Part shown: piece after piece, positions 33,353 to 42,161 of the stretch | Layout: each line of letters opens with the position of its first letter | Position numbering within the stretch: the first letter of the stretch is position 1 | Assembly: GCA_020849725.1 (NCBI GenBank) | Contig: JADLAZ010000013.1 | Span: 1-64,000, forward strand | Reading direction: 5' to 3' | DNA length: 64,000 nt | Source: Chloroflexota bacterium | GTDB taxonomy: Bacteria > Chloroflexota > Chloroflexia > Thermomicrobiales > JADLAZ01 | Program-made: the position numbers and the translations under genes | The notes under the pieces: model-generated | Database searches by the model: none | Told to the model about the DNA's origin: nothing | The model's input: the letters and a program-made list of their open reading frames with translations, nothing else

Positions 33353-34252
33353 TCAGGGCGTTGGCCCGGGCCGTGCCCCCGACGGCCGGTGGGCCGGCCG
33401 GGCCAGGCCGACGGCCGGGGCGCGGCGGGGCGGGGTGGCCCGCCGCTCGGGTACGTCGCGCAGCCGGTAGTCGGCCGCGTTGACGTACACGTGGCGGCTG
33501 AGCGCCGTGTGCAGCAGCCGAGAGCGGATGCGTCCGTCCATCCGGTCGAGGTCGACGTTGCTGGTGATGACGGTCGGCAGTTGCTCGTTGTAGCGGTGAT
33601 TGATGATCTGGAAGAGCTTTTCCTGCGCCCACTGTGTCGGGCTTTCGGCGCCCAGATCGTCCAGCACGAGCAGCGGCACCGTGCGCACGGCCTCGAAGCG
33701 CTCGTCGTAGGTGACGGCGCTGGCTGGATGATAGGTGGCGCGCAGGTGGTCGAGCAGGTCGGGCACGATCGTGAACAGCGTCTTGAGCGCCAGGTGGCGG
33801 GTAGCATAGATGGCAATGGCCGCTGCCAGGTGCGTCTTGCCGCAGCCGTAGTTACCCATCAGCACTAGCCAGCCGGTGGGGTTGCGCGCGTAGCGCAGCG
33901 CCGCCTCGTGCGCCTCGGCCGCGCCGCCGATGTGGCGGTCGAAGTTCTCGAATGTCTTGCTGGCGAAGCTCTCCAGGTTCGAGAGGCGCTCCAACTCGTT
34001 GAAGGTGCGCTCCTGGATGTCGCGGATCTTGCAGTCGCAGGCGATCAGCCGGCCGAAGTTGGGATCGATGATTGGCACATCGAGCGCCATGTAGCCGGCG
34101 CCATGGCAGATCGGGCAGACGCCCGGCGCGGGCGCGACCGGCGCGGCGTCGACCGACTCCGGCGCCTCAGCGCTGGAAGAAGGCGGCGTACTTGCCCTTC
34201 GTGTATTTATTGGGATCAAGAGGTTGCGCAGTGGTTCGTCGATCCGCGGCAT
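33353..34252 (-). CDS. DnaC/DnaI-like helicase-loader ATPase
   Basis: 299 residues from ATG 34252 (GAGGG upstream); the start overlaps the DnaD-like gene by 86 bp, and a later TTG start is possible. A Cys cluster (CPICHGAGY and CDC) near residues 50-80 may bind zinc, as in DnaI-type loaders. The AAA+ core follows: Walker A GNYGCGKTHLA, Walker B LLVLDDLGAE, sensor TVITSNVD and an arginine-finger region RIRSRLL. It should load the replicative helicase encoded two genes upstream. An R/P-rich tail ends the protein. Confidence 0.85.
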   Translation of the reverse strand: MPRIDEPLRNLLIPINTRRASTPPSSSAEAPESVDAAPVAPAPGVCPICHGAGYMALDVPIIDPNFGRLIACDCKIRDIQERTFNELERLSNLESFASKTFENFDRHIGGAAEAHEAALRYARNPTGWLVLMGNYGCGKTHLAAAIAIYATRHLALKTLFTIVPDLLDHLRATYHPASAVTYDERFEAVRTVPLLVLDDLGAESPTQWAQEKLFQIINHRYNEQLPTVITSNVDLDRMDGRIRSRLLHTALSRHVYVNAADYRLRDVPERRATPPRRAPAVGLARPAHRPSGARPGPTP

Positions 34253-34868
34253 CGTTTCTACCCTCGCTCGCCCAGCGTTCCAGCAAGCGCTGGATGAAAC
34301 CCCAGGAGCGGCGGTCGCGCGCGACGGCCTCGTCAAAGGCGTCGGCGATCCAGGCCGCGGGATAGGTGTCGGCAGCCTCGGTCAATTGCTGGGCGACCAG
34401 CGGCGTCAGCGTCGCGACGTGCCGCTCGTACAGCCGGTGGATCGTCGGTTCGGGCGCGACCACCGGCACGGCCCGCCAGGCGGCGCCGATCTCGACGCGC
34501 TCGGCCTGCCCGCTCAGGAGATCGTGGAGCAGTTCCTGGCTGGCCGGCGTGTTGAGCGTGTACCAGCGCTGGCCGGGGGCCGGCTCGACCGCCTCCACCA
34601 GCAGCAGCGTGCCGCGCGTGATCGCCTGCTCCAGCCCCCTCCGCAGCGGCTCGGCCGGGTCGCGCGCGCTGCCGAGCGGCAGCAGGCCGTGGCGCAGCGC
34701 CGGGTCGGCCAGCACGTCGGCTTCTGTGACCAGCTCCTCGCCGGCGGCCACGCGATAGTACAGGTGCAGCGTCACGCGCAACTCGGCCAGATCGGTGATC
34801 GCCGGCAGCGTCTCGGTGAAGAAGCGCACCGGCAGAGCGATGGCGACATCGGGCGGCAGTGGTGGCAT
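34167..34868 (-). CDS. DnaD-domain replication protein
   Basis: 233 residues from ATG 34868. The N-terminal half has a winged-helix-like segment (PVRFFTETLPAITDLAELRV). The C-terminal half has a DnaD/DnaB2 domain: IHRLYERHVATLTPLVAQQL, then the YPAAWIADAFDEAV and NRRSWGFIQRLLERW-like signature. DnaD-family proteins act in primosome assembly with a DnaI-type loader. Gene order dnaB, dnaD-like, dnaC-like on one strand supports that role. Confidence 0.8.
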   Translation of the reverse strand: MPPLPPDVAIALPVRFFTETLPAITDLAELRVTLHLYYRVAAGEELVTEADVLADPALRHGLLPLGSARDPAEPLRRGLEQAITRGTLLLVEAVEPAPGQRWYTLNTPASQELLHDLLSGQAERVEIGAAWRAVPVVAPEPTIHRLYERHVATLTPLVAQQLTEAADTYPAAWIADAFDEAVARDRRSWGFIQRLLERWASEGRNDAADRRTTAQPLDPNKYTKGKYAAFFQR

Positions 34869-34976
34869 CGAGCGGCACACTCCCGGCGAGCGACGGTCAC
34901 GCTGAGCTTGCGACGAGTATAGCCTGCCGGCCGGGCCACCGCGTGACCTACCGGCACATCGGTGCGCCCGCGCCGG

Positions 34977-36320
34977 TCAGGCATCCGGCTGGCGGTAGAT
35001 CTCCAGGTCGGCGAAGCGGGCGGTGCTGCTGAAGAAGCGCAGCGGCACGACGCCGATCGGCCCGTTGCGGTGCTTGGCGACGTGGATCTCGGCGATGCCC
35101 TTCTTGTCGGTCTCGGGTTGGTAGAGTTCCTCGCGGTAGATGAACATGACGATATCAGCGTCCTGCTCGATGCTGCCACTTTCTCTCAGGTCCGAAAGTT
35201 TCGGGATGTGGTCGGTGCGCGCTTCGACGGCGCGCGACAACTGCGACAGCGCCACGACCGGCACGTTCAGCTCGCGTGCCAGCGCCTTCAGCCCACGCGA
35301 GATCTCGGAGATCTCCTGCACCCGGTTGTCGGTGCGGCGGCCCTGCATCAGTTGCAGATAGTCGATCACCAGCAGGTCCAGCCCCTGCTCGGCCGCCAGC
35401 CGGCGGGCGCGCGAGCGCAGGTCGGCGATCGATAGGCCGGCGGTGTCGTCGATGTAGATGCTCGCCTCGGCCAGCTTGCCGAAGGCGCGCGAGACGCGGT
35501 CCCACTCCTCGTCGTCGATGTAGCCCTGGCGCAGCCGGTGCGAGTCGACGCCAGTCTCCGTCGCCAGCAGGCGCTGCACCAGTTGCTCGGCCGACATCTC
35601 CAGCGAGTAGAGGCCGATCTTCTGGCCGAAACGCACGGCGGCGTTGTAGGCGAAGCCGAGGCTGAGGCTCGACTTGCCGACGCTCGGCCGGGCGGCGACG
35701 ATGATCAGGTCCGACTTCTGCAGGCCGCCGGTCAGCTTGTCCAGGTCGCGGTAGCCGGTCGGCACGCCCAGCAGATCGCCCTTGTGCTGATGGACGAAGT
35801 CGATGCGCTCGAAGTAGCGCTCCAGCACCTCCGAGATCGGCTGGTAGTCATGAATGTCCAGCGACTGCGCGACCTCGAAGACGGCCTGCTCGGCGCGATC
35901 GAGGACGTGGTCGAGGTCGCTTGCCTCGTCGTAGCCGAGGGCGACGACCTCGGTGCCGGCGGTGATCAGGCGGCGGCGGGTGGCGCGGTCGCTGACCACG
36001 CCAGCGTAGTACTCGGCGTGGACGGCGGTCGGCACGGCGTTCAGCAGTGCGATCAGCGCGCTGATGCCGCCGGCATCGTCGAGTTGGCCGCGCCGGGCCA
36101 GCTCGTCGGCGACGGTCATGTAGTCGGCCGGCGTGCGCCGGTTGTACAGGTCGATGATCGCCTGGTAGACCTGGCCGTGCGTCGGCCGGTAGAAGTCGGC
36201 CGCCGTCAGCGTCGTGGCGACTCGGATGATGGCGTCGCGGTCGAGCAGCAGGCTGCCGAGCAGCGCCTGCTCGGCTTCGACATTCTGCGGCGGCAGCCGG
36301 TCCAGCGCGGCGCTGACCAT
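34977..36320 (-). CDS. dnaB: Replicative DNA helicase DnaB
   Basis: 447 residues from ATG 36320, preceded by GGGAGGAG; a longer frame upstream is not coding-like. N-terminal helical domain (LPPQNVEAEQALLGSLLLD), then a RecA-type motor with Walker A ARPSVGKSSL, LYSLEMSAEQLVQRLL, Walker B LLVIDYLQLM, and the final VAKHRNGPIGVVPL arginine-finger strand. It unwinds DNA ahead of the fork as a hexamer. No intein or insertion is seen. It precedes the DnaD- and DnaC-like genes. Confidence 0.96.
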   Translation of the reverse strand: MVSAALDRLPPQNVEAEQALLGSLLLDRDAIIRVATTLTAADFYRPTHGQVYQAIIDLYNRRTPADYMTVADELARRGQLDDAGGISALIALLNAVPTAVHAEYYAGVVSDRATRRRLITAGTEVVALGYDEASDLDHVLDRAEQAVFEVAQSLDIHDYQPISEVLERYFERIDFVHQHKGDLLGVPTGYRDLDKLTGGLQKSDLIIVAARPSVGKSSLSLGFAYNAAVRFGQKIGLYSLEMSAEQLVQRLLATETGVDSHRLRQGYIDDEEWDRVSRAFGKLAEASIYIDDTAGLSIADLRSRARRLAAEQGLDLLVIDYLQLMQGRRTDNRVQEISEISRGLKALARELNVPVVALSQLSRAVEARTDHIPKLSDLRESGSIEQDADIVMFIYREELYQPETDKKGIAEIHVAKHRNGPIGVVPLRFFSSTARFADLEIYRQPDA

Positions 36321-36519
36321 CCAGGCTCCTCCCGGTGACAGGCGGCATGCTCCGGATCGATGAACGCCGCTGCCGGCCGCCGGTTGTACAGACACGGGCA
36401 CGCCCGGTGCGGCGCCACGCCCGGTCGGTCGTTGCATTGTCAACGTCAACGCGCGTGGTCGCCGCGCCGGTTCGCCCTGGCTGAATCCAGCGCGTGCAGC
36501 GCATCGCTCAGGAGACGAG

Positions 36520-36909
36520 ATGAGTGTGCCGAAGCCCGTCCAGCTTGGCCACATCGGCCAGATCGCTCAGCCGGTGACCGACCTCGACCGCGCCGTCGCC
36601 TTCTACCGCGACCAGCTCGGCCTGCGCTTCCTGTTCCAGGTGGCGCGGCTGGCCTTCTTCGACTGCGCCGGCACCCGGCTGATGCTGAGCCTGCCGGAAG
36701 CCGACGGCGCCCAGCCTCACGGCACGGCGCTCTACTTCACCGTGCCGGAGATCCAGGCCGCCTACGCCGGGCTGCGCGACGCTGGCGTGCCGTTCGTCGA
36801 CGCGCCGCACGTCGTCGCCCGGCTCGGCGCGAACGACCTGTGGATGGCCTTCTTCACCGACCCGGACGGCAACGTGCTGGCGCTCATGAGCGAGGCGCCG
36901 GCCGCCTGA
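36520..36909 (+). CDS. VOC-family protein (glyoxalase-like)
   Basis: 129 residues. LGHIGQIAQPVTDLDRAVAFYRD and FTDPDGNVLALMSE are the two beta-alpha-beta-beta-beta ends, with His and Glu metal-ligand positions kept. Close in length to single-module lactoylglutathione-lyase-like proteins; the substrate is unknown. It lies on the opposite strand between rplI and dnaB, breaking an otherwise continuous minus-strand block. Confidence 0.85.
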   Translation: MSVPKPVQLGHIGQIAQPVTDLDRAVAFYRDQLGLRFLFQVARLAFFDCAGTRLMLSLPEADGAQPHGTALYFTVPEIQAAYAGLRDAGVPFVDAPHVVARLGANDLWMAFFTDPDGNVLALMSEAPAA

Positions 36910-36924
36910 CCGGCGCGCGACCGC

Positions 36925-37449
36925 TCAGGCCTCGGCGGCGGTCGCCTCGGTGGCCTCGGGCGCCGCCGCCGCCAGCTCCTCGTCCTCCAGCTCGTCGGCG
37001 TTCTCGGCCACGATGGTGACCTTCACTGCCGGGTAGAGCCGGCCGACGAGGTGGACCTGGACGGTGTACTCGCCGATGTGGCGCAGCGGCTCCGGCAGCA
37101 CGACGCGGCGGCGGTCGATCTCCTCGCCTAACTGGCTGCTGAGCCGGTCGGCGATGTCGCCGGCGGTGATCGAACCGAACAGGCGGCCCTCGCGGCCGAC
37201 GCGGGCGTAGAAGGTCAGCGCCTGGCCGTCGATGCGGCCGGCGAGGCCCTGCAGCGCGGCCTCTTCCTTAGCGATGCGCCGGTCAGCCGCCGCCTGGCGC
37301 TCGGCGGCCTGCTTCAGCGCCCCCGGCGTGGCTGGGATAGCCAGCTTCTTTGGGATTAGATAGTTCCGGGCGAAGCCGTCACGCACGGTATGGACCGTGC
37401 CGCCCACACCCAGATGCTCGACATCGGCAGTCAGAATCACCTTCATCAT
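36925..37449 (-). CDS. rplI: 50S ribosomal protein L9
   Basis: 174 residues from ATG 37449 (tandem ATGATG). The N-terminal rRNA-binding domain MKVILTADVEHLGVGG, VRDGFARNYLIPKKLA is diagnostic, followed by the connecting helix and the C-terminal domain (LFGSITAGDIADRL, IGEYTVQVHL). It has an acidic Glu/Ala-rich tail of about 25 residues beyond the usual ~150-residue length. rplI next to dnaB is a widely conserved arrangement. Confidence 0.96.
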   Translation of the reverse strand: MMKVILTADVEHLGVGGTVHTVRDGFARNYLIPKKLAIPATPGALKQAAERQAAADRRIAKEEAALQGLAGRIDGQALTFYARVGREGRLFGSITAGDIADRLSSQLGEEIDRRRVVLPEPLRHIGEYTVQVHLVGRLYPAVKVTIVAENADELEDEELAAAAPEATEATAAEA

Positions 37450-38204
37450 CGTGCTCAGACCCCTCGGCGCCCGGCGAGCCGGCGCACCCGCTCCATCACC
37501 CGGACGGCCGCGCCACTCGCACCACCCGGCCATTCGAAAGGCGCCCGAACCACCGGCTCGCGCGCCCCTGCCGATGATACAGGCTGTGCCGGTCAGGCGC
37601 AAGGCCAGGTGCGCGTGATGAGTGATGAGGACTGAGGAATGAGTGGGGTCCGGGGCGTCGATCTCACCTGAGCAACGGGCGTCGGCGCAGAGGATGGTTG
37701 GTAGGTCGCGCCGTTCACACCGTCCACCCTATCCACCCCAACGTGCTCATTCGCCACCACCAGCGTCTGCGTCAACTCCACCGCATCACGCACCCCACGA
37801 CCCTATTCATCACTCATCACTCATCACTGGCCTCGCACCATGTCCCGATCAACTGCTCAACCCAGGCGGCGAGGCTCGTGCCGCCCGCCGTGCACAGGTA
37901 GGTCGCCTGGGCGCGCAGGCTCGTCGCTTCGCCGGTTGGTGCCGGACGAATCCTGCCGCCAGGTTGGGCCGCGCCGACCTTCTCAGCTGCCGGCCGCGGC
38001 ATCGGTCGGCGAAACGCCAAGCGATGCCGTCACAGCTGGTGTCGTCCGCCGTGCTGCCAGGCCACATGGCCCCTCGGTACCAACCGTGATGGCATGATGG
38101 TGTGATGCTCGCCCTCGAGCGTCGAGGCTGTCGCCGGTCTCCGACTCACCATCAGCCGAAGCCTCGATCTCCAGGGCTGCTCGCCGGGTCACGTTGTCAT
38201 GCCA
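37450..38204. other. 755-bp gene-poor spacer
   Basis: No convincing gene. 37614-37835 holds an inverted-arm repeat (separate entry). The 37840-38100 part has overlapping open frames on both strands, but none has a ribosome site or recognisable domain; one minus frame ends with YLCTAGGTSLAAWVEQLIGT and may be a gene relic. I see no RNA gene. Confidence 0.5.
37614..37835. repeat. Inverted-arm element with GATGAGT heptamers
   Basis: The left arm (37615-37650) reads GTGATGAGTGATGAGG and related units; the right arm (37806-37832) reads TCATCACTCATCACTCATCA, the inverted counterpart, with period 7. The central 150 bp is unrelated to other spacers. Similar GATGAGT repeats recur at 48314-48335. Confidence 0.65.
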
Positions 38205-39788
38205 TCACGGCGCGAGGTCGTAGCGGCGCGCGCGGATGCCAGACCAATCCTGCTGCCAGGCGGGGGCGCCGCGCGCGGCGAGCAGGTCGGCCAGCGCCGG
38301 CGACTGCGCCGCGTGCGCTGCCGCTTCCACCAGCCAGACCCGGCGCGCGCCGGCGATCGCCTGCTCGGCCGTGCGGGTCTGGGCCGGCTCGTGGACGCCG
38401 ACATCATCGCGCGGGAAGCCGCGCGTCGGCGCGAGCGGGCTGGTGTGGCGCACGTAGTATGCCCACGGAGATTCGAGATAGCCAGGACTGAAGACGACCA
38501 CGTCGTCGGCCCGCACCAGTGGTTGCACCGTCGCCGCCATCGCCCGCCAGTCCTCCTTGGCTCGTACGTCGTCCTCGAGCTGGAACGAGACGACGTTCAG
38601 GCCGACCAGCACCGCCAGTCCGGCGGCGGTCAGCCAGCGCGGGCCGCGCGTGAGCGCCATCGCCACCAGCAGGTAGTAGGGCAGCGCGGCGACGATCAGG
38701 TTCTTGACGGTGAAGACGGACTGGCCCTCGCCCAGCACCAGCGACAGCAGCGGCAGCCGGACGTAGCGCTGGCTGATCAAGAACGCCAGCCCGATCGGCG
38801 CCAGCAGCAGGCACCACAGCAGCCAGTGCACCGCCCGCCGCTGGCGCAGGCTGATGACCAGCGCCGCCGCCAGCAGCACGACAATGACCAGCAGGTTCAC
38901 CGGCCCGAGCGCCTGCAGCGGACTGACGACCACGGCCGGCTCGCCGGAGCCACGGAACCAGAACGGCAGGTTGCGACTGTTGAAGTCGGTCAGCACATTG
39001 ATGGCCGTGCCGACTGTCGGCGCCGCGATCCAGGCGGCGATCTCCTTGCTGATGGCCAACTGGTGGCGCAGCGACGGCAGCCAGGGCGCGAACAGCAACA
39101 CCATCGCCAGGTGGCTCAGCAGCCAGCCGCGCACTACCTGCCAGCGGCGAGTGACCAGGATGTAGCCCAGCAGGAACAGGTTCACCGCTGCCAGCACCCA
39201 GACGCTGCTGGTGCTGGTGTAGAGCAGCAGCGCGCCGCTGACCGCGACGCCGGCCCACCACCAGCCGGGGCGACGGGTCGTCATTAGCGCTTGCCACAGG
39301 CAGCCGACTAGCGCCAGCGCCAGCAGCACGACCAGCGAGTACATGCGCGCCTCTTGCGCGTACCAGACGTGCAGCGGCGAGATCGCCAGGATGAAGGCGC
39401 CCGCCAGCCCGGCGCGGGCATCGATCAGCAGCCGCCCGACGAGGCCGAACGCCACCACCGCCGCGATGCCGACACTGGCCGACAGCAGGCGCAGCCAGAA
39501 CTCAGAGTCGCCGCCCGCCAGCCAGCCGTGCAGCAGGACATAATAGAGCGGTGGATGGATGTCCTCGCGGCCGACGAAGGCCAGCAGCGCCGGCAGCGGT
39601 CGAGCGGCAGTAATGTAGCTGACACCCTCGTCGAGCCAGAACGATTGCGTGCCCAGCGCCACCAGCCGGATGACGGTCGCCAGCACGGCGATCAGGCCGA
39701 GCCAGACCGCGAAACTGCCCGTCAGCAGCCGCGCGCGTGCCACGGGGGCATCCCGCGGGGGGGTCATTGGCACGGGGCGAGCGTTCAT
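38205..39788 (-). CDS. GT39-type membrane glycosyltransferase
   Basis: 527 residues from ATG 39788. About ten transmembrane helices. The first extracytoplasmic loop carries SFWLDEGVSYI, with the conserved acidic residue of the PMT/ArnT (GT39) superfamily, then EDIHPPLYYVLLHGWL and SPLHVWYAQEARMYSL. These enzymes transfer a sugar from a polyprenyl-phosphate donor outside the membrane to protein or glycan. First of three GT39 paralogues within 9 kb. Confidence 0.88.
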   Translation of the reverse strand: MNARPVPMTPPRDAPVARARLLTGSFAVWLGLIAVLATVIRLVALGTQSFWLDEGVSYITAARPLPALLAFVGREDIHPPLYYVLLHGWLAGGDSEFWLRLLSASVGIAAVVAFGLVGRLLIDARAGLAGAFILAISPLHVWYAQEARMYSLVVLLALALVGCLWQALMTTRRPGWWWAGVAVSGALLLYTSTSSVWVLAAVNLFLLGYILVTRRWQVVRGWLLSHLAMVLLFAPWLPSLRHQLAISKEIAAWIAAPTVGTAINVLTDFNSRNLPFWFRGSGEPAVVVSPLQALGPVNLLVIVVLLAAALVISLRQRRAVHWLLWCLLLAPIGLAFLISQRYVRLPLLSLVLGEGQSVFTVKNLIVAALPYYLLVAMALTRGPRWLTAAGLAVLVGLNVVSFQLEDDVRAKEDWRAMAATVQPLVRADDVVVFSPGYLESPWAYYVRHTSPLAPTRGFPRDDVGVHEPAQTRTAEQAIAGARRVWLVEAAAHAAQSPALADLLAARGAPAWQQDWSGIRARRYDLAP

Positions 39789-39846
39789 GGGCGCCTCGAT
39801 GCGCGGTGGCTCACCGGCCAGCGGGTGGCGAGCGTCTGGGGAGAAC

Positions 39847-42015
39847 TCATGGCTGGCGGTAGACCTCGATCTCGGCCAGGCTGCCGATGCGAGACTCGGT
39901 GTTCGGGTTGCGCAGCGACCACCGGAGGTAGCGGGCCGTGACGGCCACATCGCGGGTGTTCCAGGTGTTGGAGATCTGGGTCGTGGCGTTGAGACCCAGC
40001 GTTGCAGTGGGGCCGCTGGCGACCAGCGGCGTCCAGGCGACGCCATCGCTGGAGATCTCGACGTCATAGTCGTCCATGAAGGCGTTGGAGGCCACCAGCC
40101 AGCGCACCTGCCGCAGCGGCGTCGCCGCCGGCAGCGTCACGCGCAGCTCGGCGGTGGCTGGCGCGCCCCAGGCGCTGCCCCAACTGGTCCAGGTCTTGAG
40201 ATCGACAGTCAATTCGCTGCCACTGCTGGGCGTGCCATTGGTGGTGGCCGATACCTGGCTGGCGCAGATCAGCAGGCGCGTCGGGTCGGCGTTGGCCGGC
40301 AGCGACGTGCAGCCGGTGGCCGGACCGGGCGTCGCCGTTGCCGTTGCTGGCCCCGATGTCGCCGTCGCTGGCGCGGTCGTCGGGGTGCGCGTCGGCGTGT
40401 TGGTGGCGACCGCCGTCGTGGGGGTGGCCGTCGCCGTGTTGGTCGGGGGGACCGCCGTCGGCGTGGTGGTGGCCGCGACAGTCGCGGTGCTGGTGGCCGG
40501 GGCCGTCGTCGGCGTGGTGGTGGCGACCGCTGTCGTGGGGGTGGCCGTCGCAGTGGCCCCGCCGGCGGCCGCGCCCAGCGCCCAGACCCAGCTCTCCGTC
40601 ACGCCGGTTTGCGTGTTCGGGCCGGTGGTGGCGACGTAGAGGGTGCCATCCGCGCCCATCGCCAGGTTGGTGCCGAAGTAGAACGAGTCGCGCAGGCCGC
40701 TGACCAGGCCGTAGTCGCCCGAGCGCCACTTGCGCGTGCCATCCGGATTGACGGCGTGGATGTTGCCGTCGCTGGTGTAGGCGTAGATCGTGCCGGCGGC
40801 GTCGATCAGCGGGTCGCTCTTGATGCCGTCGAAGTAGCCATCGCCAGCGCCGGTCGCGTACATCCAGCGCGGCTTCCAGTCGTCGTTGGCCGGCGTGGCC
40901 GGGTTGTCGCCGTTGTTCAGCGCGTACAGCAGGGCATTCGAAGCGCTGAAGTACACGGTCTTGCCGTCGGCGCTGACGGCCGGCCAGCGCTCCTTGCCGG
41001 TCTTGCTGGCGGTGGTGCTGTCGCAGAAGGGAACACCGGCGCCGCAGAGCGTGCTGCCCAGTCCGTAGCTCTTGACCGCGCGCGTCGTCAGGTTGACGCG
41101 AACAAACGTGGCGTCGCCGGTGAAGAAGAGATAGCTCTGACCGTCGACGACGATCGGGCCAACCGGGCCGGCGCTCAAGATCGGCGTGACGATCGGCGCG
41201 GCCTTGACCGCCATGTCGCCGCTGGCGTTGTACGACAGTGGGTTGAGGCTGAAGATGCGGTCCTTCCAGCCGAAGTAGAGCGTGCCGTCGCCGTCGATGG
41301 CGAAGCCCTTCTCGCGCACGCTCTCCTTGTTGCCGGTGCCGTTCGTGTACCGATAGCGCAGCACCAGCGCGCCGTCGCTGGCGCGCAAGCCCTTGACATA
41401 GCCGTCAGGCGACATGATGAACACGACCGTGCCGAAGTCCGGATGTGGGTAGAGCGTCGGCGGCGCGTGCAGGAAGCCATGCGACTTCTGCCACTTTATC
41501 TGCAGTGTGTTGCCGTCGACTGCCCAGACGCAGCCACCCTCGTTGACGAAGTAGAGCGTGTTGTCGGCGCCGATGGTCACGTCCTCGACCCAGGTCTCGC
41601 CGCTGGCGCACGGGATCACCTCGCCGTTCGGCCCGTGGCGCACCGAGAAGAGCGACGGCGCCACCAGCGCGCCATCGGTGGCGCGCAGGCGGTAGACGCC
41701 GGGCATGCCGGCCCCGACGTACAGGAAGCCATTCGCGCCGAGCATGGTGCTGCGCATAAACGCATTCTCATCCATCAGGCCCTCCTGACGGACGATCTGC
41801 GTGCGCCAGCGGGTGGCCGGCAGCGGCGGCCCGACCGCCTCGGCGCGGCCGGTGTGGCGGTGATCGGCGCCGATGGCTGGCCAGGTCGAGTCGGCCAGCA
41901 ACTGGCTGGCATCGCCGAATGGCACGACCGCGGTTGCCACAAAGGGCAGGCCAACGGCGCTGAGGCCCACCAGGGTCAGCAGCAGGACGGTTAGAACGCG
42001 GGTGTGCCGGTGCAT
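39847..42015 (-). CDS. Secreted PQQ-like beta-propeller protein with F5/8-type C-terminal domain
   Basis: 722 residues from ATG 42015. A signal peptide or N-terminal anchor (VLTVLLLTLVGLSAVGLPFV) leads to repeated propeller blades (TLYFVNEGGCVWAVDG, GTIYAYTSDGNIHAVNPDG), like BamB/PQQ-repeat proteins. Residues about 510-590 are a low-complexity Thr/Ala/Pro linker suited to O-glycosylation. The last ~140 residues form a discoidin-like domain ending RIGSLAEIEVYRQP. Probably a cell-surface or extracellular carbohydrate-binding protein; its place among GT39 genes suggests it may be a glycosylation target (inference). Confidence 0.82.
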   Translation of the reverse strand: MHRHTRVLTVLLLTLVGLSAVGLPFVATAVVPFGDASQLLADSTWPAIGADHRHTGRAEAVGPPLPATRWRTQIVRQEGLMDENAFMRSTMLGANGFLYVGAGMPGVYRLRATDGALVAPSLFSVRHGPNGEVIPCASGETWVEDVTIGADNTLYFVNEGGCVWAVDGNTLQIKWQKSHGFLHAPPTLYPHPDFGTVVFIMSPDGYVKGLRASDGALVLRYRYTNGTGNKESVREKGFAIDGDGTLYFGWKDRIFSLNPLSYNASGDMAVKAAPIVTPILSAGPVGPIVVDGQSYLFFTGDATFVRVNLTTRAVKSYGLGSTLCGAGVPFCDSTTASKTGKERWPAVSADGKTVYFSASNALLYALNNGDNPATPANDDWKPRWMYATGAGDGYFDGIKSDPLIDAAGTIYAYTSDGNIHAVNPDGTRKWRSGDYGLVSGLRDSFYFGTNLAMGADGTLYVATTGPNTQTGVTESWVWALGAAAGGATATATPTTAVATTTPTTAPATSTATVAATTTPTAVPPTNTATATPTTAVATNTPTRTPTTAPATATSGPATATATPGPATGCTSLPANADPTRLLICASQVSATTNGTPSSGSELTVDLKTWTSWGSAWGAPATAELRVTLPAATPLRQVRWLVASNAFMDDYDVEISSDGVAWTPLVASGPTATLGLNATTQISNTWNTRDVAVTARYLRWSLRNPNTESRIGSLAEIEVYRQP

Positions 42016-42161
42016 ACCGTGGTCGCTCCTGTCGGCGTGGCGCGGATGACGCGGGTAGCGTGTCACCGGGGCATTGGACGTGCGGTCGGAAGCCGGCTCA
42101 GGTCAGACGGTCCTGGCCATCTCTGGATACGCAGATCCCCCTGGTGACGTTTGCCGCGCGG

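Noticed and set aside
37817..38020. Minus-strand frame ending YLCTAGGTSLAAWVEQLIGT
   Set aside because: No ribosome site, overlapping open frames on the other strand, no known family. Kept only as a possible relic in the spacer description.
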